Shown here one piece after another: positions 44,001 through 52,498 of a DNA stretch of 64,000 bases. The notes below the pieces were generated by a model. It did no database searches. It worked only from the letters and a program-made list of their open reading frames with translations, and was not told where the DNA came from. How positions within the stretch are numbered: position 1 is the stretch's first letter; every line of letters starts with the position of its first letter. Position numbers and translations under genes: made by a program. Source of the DNA: Deltaproteobacteria bacterium (GTDB lineage Bacteria > Desulfobacterota > Dissulfuribacteria > Dissulfuribacterales > QOAL01); the NCBI GenBank assembly GCA_026995935.1, contig JALWNK010000062.1:23916-87915 (forward strand). Reading direction: 5' to 3'.

Positions 44001-44888
44001 ATGTCAGCAAAAATCATCAGTGGCGTTGAGATAGCAAAGCAGATCAGGCAAGAGCTCAAGGACGAGGTAAAGGAGCTCAAGGAGAAGCATGGAGTGATCC
44101 CCGGTCTTGTTACCATCCTTGTTGGGGAAAATCCTGCTTCGGTCTCCTATGTAACAGCCAAGCAGCGCACAGCCCACGAACTGGGCTTTCATTCCATCCA
44201 GGATAACCAGCCTGAAGAGATCTCTGAAGACGAACTTCTCAAGCTCATAGACAAGTACAACAACGACGAAAGTATTCACGGCATTTTGGTACAGTTACCC
44301 CTTCCCAAGCACATTGACGAGAGCAAGGTGCTTTATGCCATCTCACCTGACAAGGACGTGGACGGATTCCATCCGGTGAACGTGGGCAAGATGGTCATAG
44401 GCGAGCCCTGTTTTCTCCCCTGTACCCCGCACGGTATTCTGGAGATGCTCATCCGTACTGATGTTGAAACAAGTGGTGCCGAGGTGGTGGTTGTTGGCCG
44501 AAGCAACATTGTCGGAAAGCCCATTGCCAATCTCATGCTGCAAAAACGCCCAGGAGGTAACGCCACTGTTACGATATGCCATACAAGGACGAGGGATATG
44601 GCCTTTCATACCAAAAGGGCCGATATCCTCATAGTTGCCGCAGGCAGGCCCAAGGTCATAACGGCAGACATGGTAAAAGACGGGGTCGTTGTCATTGACG
44701 TTGGAGTAAACCGCATTGGAAAGACCCCGGAAGGCAAGGCCATTTTGTGTGGTGACGTGGATTTTGATGCAATAAAGGAAAAGGCTGCTGCAATTACACC
44801 TGTGCCGGGCGGTGTTGGGCCGATGACCATTACCATGCTCATGAAGAATACGGTCCAGGCTGCCAAACAGTTTGCTGGACTGGCCTAA
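44001..44888 (+). CDS. folD: bifunctional methylene-THF dehydrogenase / methenyl-THF cyclohydrolase
   Basis: Converts 10-formyl-THF through methenyl-THF to methylene-THF, the middle of the methyl branch. The 295-aa FolD has YVTAKQRTAHELG (catalytic Lys in YxxxK), the folate motif VQLPLPKHID, and the nucleotide site VVGRSNIVGKPIA; PVPGGVGPMT closes the fold. ATG 44001 has AGGAGG upstream; the longer frame to 43941 is rejected. It ends 30 bases before cooS. No separate fchA is seen, so FolD probably does both steps. Confidence 0.96.
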   Translation: MSAKIISGVEIAKQIRQELKDEVKELKEKHGVIPGLVTILVGENPASVSYVTAKQRTAHELGFHSIQDNQPEEISEDELLKLIDKYNNDESIHGILVQLPLPKHIDESKVLYAISPDKDVDGFHPVNVGKMVIGEPCFLPCTPHGILEMLIRTDVETSGAEVVVVGRSNIVGKPIANLMLQKRPGGNATVTICHTRTRDMAFHTKRADILIVAAGRPKVITADMVKDGVVVIDVGVNRIGKTPEGKAILCGDVDFDAIKEKAAAITPVPGGVGPMTITMLMKNTVQAAKQFAGLA

Positions 44889-44918
44889 GGCCGGTTTAAA
44901 TCATTAAGGAGAATTTTT

Positions 44919-46916
44919 ATGGACACCAGCAAGAGATTCAAAAAAGGAAACGGTGGATGTCCCAGCATCCAGTGCGAGGCCAACAGAGAGGTCCTTTGCA
45001 ATGAATGTGCATCTGGAGTCATTACTGCTGCCCACAGGGTGCAAAACAGGAGTGTTGAGCCCTGTCTTTTCGGTAAGGGAGGCACATGCTGCAGAAACTG
45101 CAACATGGGCCCATGTCAGATAATAGAAGGCGTCGATACCATGGTGGGCATCTGCGGGGCCGATGCCCCAACAGTTGTGGCAAGGAATTTTGCCAGGATT
45201 GTTGCAGCTGGTGCTGCTGCCCACATGGATCATGGAAGAGGTGTGGCCCTGGCCTTTCTGCAGACGGCCAAGGGAGAGACCCCCTACGAGATAAAGGACG
45301 GGATAAAGCTTAGGGAAACAGCACTCAGGCTGGGCATTGACCCGGGTGAGAAGTCCAAGACGGATCTCGCCATTGAGGTGGGTGAAAAGCTTGTCAGCGA
45401 GTTTGGCCAGCAGGAAGGCGTCATTTCCTTTATAAAAAGAGCACCTCAGCCAAGGCAGGAGCTTTGGCAGAAGCTGGGTGTAACTCCCAGGGGGGTTGAC
45501 CGTGAGGTCGTTGAGATGATGCACAGGACCCACATGGGTGTTGACCAGAACTACGAAAGCATCCTGCTCCAGGCGGCAAGGTGCGCCCTTGCAGACGGCT
45601 GGGGTGCCTCCATGATAGCTACTGAGCTTTCAGACATCATGTTTGGAACTCCGGTGCCCATCCGTACCAAGGTCAACATCGGTGTGCTTAAAAAGGACGA
45701 AGTCAACGTGACCGTGCACGGGCATGAGCCTGTCCTGGCGGAGGCTCTGGCCATGGTGGCCAACGATCCAGAGATCGTTGCCGAGTGCAAGAAGGTGGGT
45801 GCAAAGGGTGTGAACCTGGCAGGTGTGTGTTGTACTGGTAATGAAATCCTCATGAGAAGGGGGCTTCCCATTGCAGGAAGCTTTGTGCAACAGGAAGTTG
45901 TCCTTGCAACAGGCGCTGTGGAGGCCATGGTAGTGGATGTACAGTGCATCATGCAGGGTGTCTCCCCTGTGTCCAAGAATTACCACACCCAGCTCATAAC
46001 CACCTCAGAAAAGGCCAAGATAACCGGTGCAAAGCACGTACAGTTCCATGAAGACAAGGCCCTGGACGTGGCAAAGGAAATCATCAAGATGGCCATTGCC
46101 AAGTTCCCTGAGCGTGGCAAATACTGCATACCAAAACATGAGATGGACGTTGTAGCAGGCTTCAGTCACGAGACAATAAACTACATCCTTGGTGGACGCT
46201 TCCGGGCATCCTACAAACCACTTAACGACAACATTGTTAACGGAAGGATCCGTGGAGTTGCTGCAATAGTTGGCTGTGACAACTACCGCGTCATGGACGA
46301 GGTGCATGTTGAGCTTGCAAAGGAGCTCATCGCAAATGACGTGCTTGTGCTGGTGACGGGATGTGCTGCAACAGGAATAGGAAGGGCCGGGCTCCTTTCC
46401 CCTGAGGCCATGGAGATGGCAGGAGACGGGCTCAAGGAGGTCCTTGAGGCGGTTGGCTGCCCACCGGTTCTCCACATGGGTTCCTGTGTGGATAACAGCA
46501 GGCTTCTTATTGCTGCAACTGAAATGGTACATACTGGAGGTCTTGGTAACGACATTAGCGATATTCCAGTTGTGGGTTGCGCTCCCCAGTGGATGAGTGA
46601 GAAGGCCGTATCCATTGGCCAATACTTTGTCTCAAGCGGGGCCTACGTTGTGTTCGGCCCGAGCTTCCCAACAACTGGCTCACAGGTTGTTACGGACTTT
46701 TGTTTTAAGCAGATGAATGACATCTACGGTGGCTGCTGGGATCTTGCCCAGGGCGCCAACGAGTTCGCAGACAAGATGATCGACAAGATTAATGAAAGAA
46801 GAAAGGCCCTTGGCCTTGACAAGAAGAAAGAGCGCGTGCTCTTTGACATGGCCATGAGGCGTGAGCTTGGCTCTGGCATACCTGGAATGGGTTGCTCACC
46901 AGGAGGCCACAGCTGA
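44919..46916 (+). CDS. cooS: anaerobic carbon monoxide dehydrogenase, catalytic subunit
   Basis: Ni-Fe-S enzyme that reduces CO2 to CO for the carbonyl branch, partner of AcsB. The 665-aa protein shows the N-terminal cluster cysteines (CNECASG, then GTCCRNCNMGPCQI for clusters D and B) and the later C-cluster segments (GVCCTGNEIL, IVGCDNYRVMDEV, GSCVDNSRLL). ATG 44919 follows AAGGAG. A hairpin between it and hdrA (46930-46954) may partly stop transcription, which would give more CODH than downstream proteins. The cooC nickel-insertion gene is not in the window. Confidence 0.97.
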   Translation: MDTSKRFKKGNGGCPSIQCEANREVLCNECASGVITAAHRVQNRSVEPCLFGKGGTCCRNCNMGPCQIIEGVDTMVGICGADAPTVVARNFARIVAAGAAAHMDHGRGVALAFLQTAKGETPYEIKDGIKLRETALRLGIDPGEKSKTDLAIEVGEKLVSEFGQQEGVISFIKRAPQPRQELWQKLGVTPRGVDREVVEMMHRTHMGVDQNYESILLQAARCALADGWGASMIATELSDIMFGTPVPIRTKVNIGVLKKDEVNVTVHGHEPVLAEALAMVANDPEIVAECKKVGAKGVNLAGVCCTGNEILMRRGLPIAGSFVQQEVVLATGAVEAMVVDVQCIMQGVSPVSKNYHTQLITTSEKAKITGAKHVQFHEDKALDVAKEIIKMAIAKFPERGKYCIPKHEMDVVAGFSHETINYILGGRFRASYKPLNDNIVNGRIRGVAAIVGCDNYRVMDEVHVELAKELIANDVLVLVTGCAATGIGRAGLLSPEAMEMAGDGLKEVLEAVGCPPVLHMGSCVDNSRLLIAATEMVHTGGLGNDISDIPVVGCAPQWMSEKAVSIGQYFVSSGAYVVFGPSFPTTGSQVVTDFCFKQMNDIYGGCWDLAQGANEFADKMIDKINERRKALGLDKKKERVLFDMAMRRELGSGIPGMGCSPGGHS

Positions 46917-46929
46917 TTTAATATTGGTG

Positions 46930-46954
46930 CCGGTAGGCTCACAGGGCCTGCCGG
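46930..46954 (+). terminator. hairpin between cooS and hdrA, weak terminator or processing site
   Basis: CCGGTAGGC (46930-46938) pairs over nine bases (one G-U) with GCCTGCCGG (46946-46954), followed by TCTGCTTTTA. The U run is broken, so partial termination or mRNA processing is more likely than a full stop. Confidence 0.5.
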
Positions 46955-46998
46955 TCTGCTTTTATGAATAAATTTTTTAAGGACTTGGAGTTGAGATA

Positions 46999-49900
46999 AT
47001 GGCAAAAAGCGGTTCAATATTGGTCCTTGGAGGAGGCGTAGCTGGTGTTCAGACTGCGCTGGACCTTTCCGAGCTTGGCTATTACGTCTACCTTGTGGAG
47101 AAAAAGGCGTCCATTGGCGGGGTCATGGCCCAGTTGGACAAGACCTTTCCCACAAACGACTGTTCGTTGTGAATTTTAGCTCCCAAGCTTGTTGAGGCCG
47201 GTCGGTCTCCAAATATCGAAATACTCACAAATGCCAAGTTAGAGGCCCTTGAGGGAAAGCCTGGTAGCTTTACTGCAAAGATTTATCAGGAACCCAGATA
47301 CATCAACGATGATCTGTGCACTGCCTGCGGCATGTGCACCATGTACTGTCCAAGGCCCGTGGTGGACACCTACAACGAGCGCCTCGACATTACAAGGGCC
47401 CCTCACATAGATTACGCTCAGGCGATTCCATCCAGCTACTACATTGATGCAAAGGCGTGTCTCAGGGTGAACTATGAGACGTGTAACCTCTGTGCCCAGA
47501 CCTGTACTGCAGGGGCCATAGACTTTACACAGCAGCCAAAGGAACTGGATCTGAGTGTGGGTGCCGTGGTGCTGGCCCCTGGATTTGGCCGGGTCGACGA
47601 AAAGGTGCTGGAGAAGTTCGGTTACGGACGCTATCCGGACGTACTCACTTCCTTTGAGTTTGAAAGGCTGACCTGTGCCTCCGGGCCAAGCGAGGGTCAC
47701 ATTGTTCGTCCTTCCGACAACAAGCCTCCCAAAAGGATCGCCTTTCTCCAGTGCATCGGTTCAAGGGATGAGACCTGCGGAAACGGTTACTGTTCCTCTG
47801 TATGTTGCATGTATGCAATAAAGGAGGCCTCGGTTGCCAAGGAGCACGAGCCTGATCTGGATATATCCATCTTTTTCATGGACGTGCGTACCATGGGAAA
47901 GGGCTTTGACGATGCCAGGAAGCGAGCCCAGGAGAAATACGGCATAAATGTCATACGGGCGAGGGTTCCCAGGGTGGACCAGGTGGATGGAAAGCTTGCC
48001 CTTACTTGGACAACAGGTGACGGGGAGCACCACTCCGGCCTTTTTGACATGGTTGTTCTCTCCGTTGGGCTTGAATCTCCAGAGGATGCCGATCTCATCT
48101 CCCGGGTGGCAGACATAGAACTCAATCATTACAACTTCTGCCGTACCTCAGTGGATGCGCCCCTTGTTTCCTCCAGAAACGGGGTGTTGGTGGCTGGTGC
48201 CTTCCAGGGTCCTAAGGACATCCCTGAATCCGTAACCCAGGCATCGGGTGCAGCTGCCATAGCCTCGGAACTGCTGGCAGATGCACGAAACAGCCAGACC
48301 GTAACGGTGACATATCCGGATGAGGACAAGGCACTTGAGGAGGAAGAGCCGCGCATCGGTGTCTTTGTCTGTCACTGTGGTGTGAATATCGCTGGAGTGG
48401 TGGATGTAAAGGCAGTGCGCGACTACGCAGGCACCCTTCCTGGGGTGGTGCTTTATGAGGACACCCTTTACTCCTGCTCACAGGATGCACTTAAATCAAT
48501 AGCTGAGAAGATTAAGGAGAACAGGCTCAACAGGGTGGTCATATCCGCCTGTTCCCCAAGGACCCACGAGCCGCTCTTCCAGGAGACGCTTCGCTCCATA
48601 GGTCTTAATCCTGCCCTTGTGGAGATGGCCAACATCAGGGACCAGTGTGCATGGGTCCATGCCCAGGAGCCTGAAAAGGCCACGGAGAAGGCCAAGGACC
48701 TTGTTCGTATGGCCGTTGCAAAGGCACGGCTCCTTGCCCCCCTTGAACAGCCCACTGTTGATGTGACACCATCTGCCCTTGTAATCGGTGGAGGCGCTGC
48801 AGGAATGTCTGCGGCCCTTTCCATAGCGGACCAGGGTTACAAGGTGGTGCTCGTGGAAAAGGGAAGATCCCTTGGCGGAAATCTAAAGAGGCTTACCTGG
48901 ACACTGGATGGACAGGACGCCTCCAGGGTCTTAAAAGACATGGTCAAGAAGGTAAAGGCCCACAAGAATATAGAGGTGCTAACCTCGGCTCAGGTGGAGT
49001 CTGTTTCAGGATACGTTGGGAACTTTACCAGCACCATAAGCAAGGGCAGTAAGACCCAGATGATAAACCACGGCGTCATTGTGCTTGCAACTGGCGGCCG
49101 TGAGTACAAGCCAAAGGGCTATGCCTACGGGGACAGCACCAGGGTCGTGACCCAGCTTGAGCTGGAGGAAAAGCTCTCCAGGGGTAAGGGCTTTTTAAGA
49201 AATGCCAAGAATGTTGTGATGATTCAGTGTGTCGGCTCCCGTGGAGACGACATGACCCACTGCAGCCGGCTTTGCTGCACCCAGGCCGTTAAAAACGCCT
49301 TAAAGCTCAAGGAGGCAAAGCCTGAGGTCAACGTCTTTGTATTCTACCGGGACATGAGGACATACGGCTTTTATGAGGATCTCTACAGGGAGGCAAGGAA
49401 GAAGGGTGTAAAGTTCATTCGTTATACCCCCGACAGGAAGCCCGAGGTAATAAAGCTTTCCCGAGGTATAAAGGTAAGGGCCCATGATGAACTAATTGGC
49501 GATGACATAGAGATACCAGCAAGCCTTGTTGTCCTTTCAACAGGAATTGAACCCGGGGATAACGAGGAGCTTTCAAAGATTATCAAGGCACCCCTTACCT
49601 CGGATGGATTCTTCCTTGAGGCCCACGCAAAGCTCAGGCCTGTGGAGGTGGCCGTTGACGGTGTGTACCTTTGCGGACTTGCCCACGGACCCAAGAGCCT
49701 TGAGGAGTCGGTGGCACAGGCCAAGGCGGCCGCAGCCAAGGCAACCATTCCCCTTGCCAAGGGAAAGGTGGCTGTTGCCCCCATTGTATCAAAGGTAAAT
49801 CAGGACCTTTGCATAGGCTGCGGTATCTGCGAAAGCCTCTGTCCCTTCAACGCCATAACCCTCGAAAAGGTTGGAAAGAGGAAAAAGGCTCACACCATCA

Positions 49901-50034
49901 CGGCCTCTTGCAAGGGTTGTGGTATCTGTGCCTCCCACTGTCCCACCATTGCCATATCCATGGGGGGCTTTACGGATGAGGCCATCATGGCCCAGATCCA
50001 TGCCTTTTCGCCAGAAGGATGCGAGGAGGAATAG
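46999..50034 (+). CDS. hdrA: HdrA-type electron-transfer flavoprotein, selenocysteine at residue 58
   Basis: Flavin and FeS hub that can bifurcate electrons. The 1011-aa product spans an in-frame TGA (47170-47172) read as selenocysteine: [19 protein letters not shown] aligns with the DCSxCI motif of methanogen HdrA, with Sec in place of Cys, and a SECIS hairpin follows. It is a long form. Residues 1-450 are an HdrA FAD part with [12 protein letters not shown] near 107. At about 455 [10 protein letters not shown], the usual HdrA N-terminus, begins a second copy with its own FAD site ([17 protein letters not shown] near 595) and two C-terminal ferredoxin clusters ([24 protein letters not shown]). 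Without Sec decoding it appears as a 5' fragment and a 900-aa remnant. Confidence 0.92.
47194..47209 (+). promoter_or_regulatory. SECIS element in hdrA
   Basis: GAGGCC (47194-47199) pairs with GGTCTC (47204-47209), six pairs with one G-U, leaving the loop GGTC. It begins 21 bases after the TGA at 47170-47172, the usual place for a bacterial SECIS; a G-U in the loop is needed by SelB. Confidence 0.75.
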
Positions 50035-50037
50035 GGT

Positions 50038-50841
50038 ATGGCGCAGGAAAACGTTTTGGAAAAGGAGAACGAGATGGCCCAGGAGGGTTTTGAACCGAGG
50101 ATATTGGGTTTTTTCTGCCACTGGTGCTGTTACGCTGCTGCAGATTCAGCCGGTGTTTCAAGATACCAGTACCCCCCGAACGTGCGTGTCATAAGGGTCA
50201 TGTGCACAGGCAGGATAGACACACGTTTTATCCTTGAGGCCTTCAGGTGCGGAGCAGACGGGGTCTTTACCGGCGGCTGACACCTCGGCGAATGTCATTA
50301 CCAGTCTGGTAATTACGAGGCAATGATAGTGGCAGAAACCTGCAAGCAGTTCCTTGCAGACTGCGGAATCAACCCTGACCGTCTTACCTTAGAGTGGGCA
50401 TCGGCAGCAGAGGCGCCCCGTTTTGTGGAACTGATTACCGGTTACGTAAACAGAATCAAGGAAAAGGGCGAGACAGGCACTGCGGAAGGGGAGGCCGACT
50501 CCGCCACCATCAGGCGCAGGCTCAAGGCTGCAGTCAAGGCTGCAGAGGCAAGAAAGCCAAGGAGTGCCCTTGGCATGCTGGCCAAGAAGCTTCACAAAGA
50601 TGGAGAATATACAAAGGAGGCCATAGCCAAGGGTGTTTCCTCAAAGATCGTTCCTGCCCTCCGTGCAGAAAGGATTAAGGAGGAGATAATGCTTCTCCTT
50701 AAAGAGGGGCCCATGGATATTGATGCACTCTGTAGTGCCCTTTCTGCAAAGAAAGAGGAGGTGGAAAAGCCCCTTTCACAGCTGCAGAAAAAGGGTGTTG
50801 TTGAGGAGCAGGACGGAAAGTTCAAACTGAAAGGCAAATAA
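50038..50841 (+). CDS. mvhD: MvhD-type iron-sulfur protein with selenocysteine and a C-terminal extension
   Basis: Small [2Fe-2S] protein that links HdrA to an electron donor. The 267-aa reading frame crosses TGA 50278-50280 as Sec81: [20 protein letters not shown] matches the GCHxGxCHY motif of MvhD with Sec for the first Cys, as in VhuD of Methanococcus. The core is about residues 17-140. Beyond it come a basic helical stretch (about 150-200) and a winged-helix-like tail ([21 protein letters not shown], then [12 protein letters not shown]), absent from ordinary MvhD. It starts three bases after hdrA, whose end supplies the ribosome-binding site GGAGGA. A SECIS hairpin lies at 50297-50313. 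Confidence 0.9.
50297..50313 (+). promoter_or_regulatory. SECIS element in mvhD
   Basis: ATTACCA (50297-50303) and TGGTAAT (50307-50313) form a perfect seven-base stem with loop GTC, 16 bases after the TGA at 50278-50280. Position and loop G-U fit bacterial SECIS rules. Confidence 0.72.
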
Positions 50842-50863
50842 TATTCGGTGACAGGAAAAAAAC

Positions 50864-51415
50864 ATGACTGTTCAAGCCGCTAAACTAAACAGTGATTTTA
50901 TCAAGGACATTGCTGCCCATGAAGGGTGTGAAACCGCGGCCATGTGTTTTTCATGTGGCTCCTGTAGTGGCGTATGTCCTGTAGAAAAGGTGGTGGATGA
51001 TTTTGATCCGCGAAAGATCGTCCATATGGTCGGTCTTGGCATGGAGGATTCCTTGATTTCTGGCGAGACCATCTGGGCATGTTCTCAGTGTCAGAGCTGC
51101 ATACCCGTATGTCCTCAGAATGTTAGGTGCGCAGACATCATAAAGGCCCTAAGGGACGAGGCCCTTAAGCGAAAGAGCGTTGACCGGGAGCGTCTTAAGG
51201 CTCTTGGTCTCTTTGCAGTGGTGGATCCTGGAAAGTGCGTGGCCTGTCTCACCTGCGTAAGGCTTTGCCCCTTTGGGGCACCCTCCATGACCGGGGAGGG
51301 TTATGCCGTTATAGAACCGGGTCTTTGCCATGCCTGTGGAATATGTGTGCTTGACTGTCCGGCCCAGGCGATTTCGCTTGCGCCGTCACTTGAGGCAAAG
51401 GGGGCACAACAATGA
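50864..51415 (+). CDS. hdrC: HdrC-like protein with an added ferredoxin domain
   Basis: A 183-aa FeS protein with four cluster motifs. The first two (CFSCGSCSGVCPVEK and CSQCQSCIPVCPQN) form the HdrC part that normally passes electrons from HdrA to HdrB. The last two (CVACLTCVRLCPFGAP and CHACGICVLDCPAQAI, residues about 130-170) are an extra 2[4Fe-4S] ferredoxin. No HdrB-type CCG-domain protein is encoded next to it. The stop overlaps the start of the next gene (ATGA at 51412-51415). Confidence 0.88.
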   Translation: MTVQAAKLNSDFIKDIAAHEGCETAAMCFSCGSCSGVCPVEKVVDDFDPRKIVHMVGLGMEDSLISGETIWACSQCQSCIPVCPQNVRCADIIKALRDEALKRKSVDRERLKALGLFAVVDPGKCVACLTCVRLCPFGAPSMTGEGYAVIEPGLCHACGICVLDCPAQAISLAPSLEAKGAQQ

Positions 51416-51777
51416 GCAAGATAAAGGGCTTTTGCTGTAACTATACCCTGAGCGTTGAGGTGGATGCTCTCAAAGAGGAGGGCCTTGTGCCAGAGGATCT
51501 TGAGATAGAAAGGCTCCCGTGCACCGGGAGGCTCGAGGTTCCTGAGATACTGGATGCCTTCACTAAGGGGGCTGAGGCGGTCTTTGTTGTAGGATGCCAG
51601 GTGGATAAGTGTCATAATCTTTCAGGCAGTTACCGCGCATCCAAAAGGGTTAAGTATGCAAAGAAGATCCTTGAGGAACTTGATATGAATCCAGACCTTG
51701 TGGAGATGTTCTTTGCAGGGCGAGGAGAGACAGAGCCAGTGGTAGAGGCTGCTAGAACCATGGCATCCAGGGCCTAG
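51412..51777 (+). CDS. second MvhD-like iron-sulfur protein (cysteine form)
   Basis: A 121-aa MvhD/hydrogenase iron-sulfur subunit family protein with Cys in the position that is Sec in its neighbour: VVGCQVDKCHNLSGS. Other cluster cysteines are CCNYT near the N-terminus and LPCTGRLEV. It overlaps hdrC by four bases and lies 52 bases before metV, so it probably links the Hdr part to MetV/MetF. Two MvhD types in one operon suggest two electron ports. Confidence 0.88.
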   Translation: MSKIKGFCCNYTLSVEVDALKEEGLVPEDLEIERLPCTGRLEVPEILDAFTKGAEAVFVVGCQVDKCHNLSGSYRASKRVKYAKKILEELDMNPDLVEMFFAGRGETEPVVEAARTMASRA

Positions 51778-51829
51778 GCCGGATGCCTTCAGGAATTAAA
51801 AGCACTTTGGCTTTTTGGAGTAAGGTCAC

Positions 51830-52498
51830 ATGATAATAGCAGAAAGAAAACCCATGAAGGAGCTGCTGGAGATGGTTTCCGACGTAAAGAGGCTCCTCAT
51901 TGTAGGCTGCCGCGGTTGTGTGGCAGTCTGCTCTGCAGGAGGCGACAAGGAGGTCAGCATCCTTTCAGCGGCATTGAGGCTTGGAGTTAAGAGGGCCGGT
52001 GGTGAAATAGATATCCATGAGGATACCCTGGTTCGTCAGTGTGATCCAGAATACATCGAACCATTGAATGATAAGGGGGCAAAGTACGACGCCGTCCTTT
52101 CAATGGCGTGCGGCGTTGGGGTCAATTTTGTTGCTGACAGGTGCCCGGACGTAAACGTGCTGCCTGCGCTAAACACCACCTTTTACGGAGCAAATCTTTC
52201 AAGCGGTGAGTGGAAAGAGATGTGTGCGGGCTGTGGGGCCTGCGTCCTTCACCTGACAGGAGGTCTTTGCCCTGTGGCCAGGTGTGCAAAAAGCCTATCC
52301 AATGGCCCGTGCGGCGGTTCCCAAGGAGGAAGATGTGAGATCAATCCGGATGTGGACTGTATATGGCAACAGATTTACGACAAACTATCCAGCATGAACC
52401 GGAAAGAGGAGCTCAGGCAGATTATGCCCATCAGGGACTGGACTACTGCTGGACATGGGGGACCACGTCGGAGAATAAGGGAGGACTTGCTACCGTGA
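51830..52498 (+). CDS. metV: MetV, zinc/FeS partner of methylene-THF reductase
   Basis: A 222-aa protein of the methylene-THF reductase C-terminal (MetV) family that binds MetF and an FeS cluster and passes electrons to it, as in acetogens such as Moorella. Cysteine-rich motifs: VGCRGCVAVC near residue 25, CAGCGACVLHLTGGLCPVARC and NGPCGGSQGGRCE in the last third. TAAGGTC precedes ATG 51830. The stop TGA overlaps the MetF start by one base (TGATG, 52496-52500), so MetV and MetF are translationally coupled. Confidence 0.92.
   Translation: MIIAERKPMKELLEMVSDVKRLLIVGCRGCVAVCSAGGDKEVSILSAALRLGVKRAGGEIDIHEDTLVRQCDPEYIEPLNDKGAKYDAVLSMACGVGVNFVADRCPDVNVLPALNTTFYGANLSSGEWKEMCAGCGACVLHLTGGLCPVARCAKSLSNGPCGGSQGGRCEINPDVDCIWQQIYDKLSSMNRKEELRQIMPIRDWTTAGHGGPRRRIREDLLP

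Noticed and set aside
47170-50280. HdrA and MvhD treated as pseudogenes because of internal TGA
   Set aside because: Each TGA falls on a known Sec/Cys position, coding continues in frame on both sides, and each is followed by a SECIS-like hairpin.
52363-52497. Longer N-terminus for the MetF-AcsD protein
   Set aside because: The extra 45 codons lie inside metV in another frame; ATG 52498 overlapping the metV stop is the natural coupled start and matches MetF N-termini.
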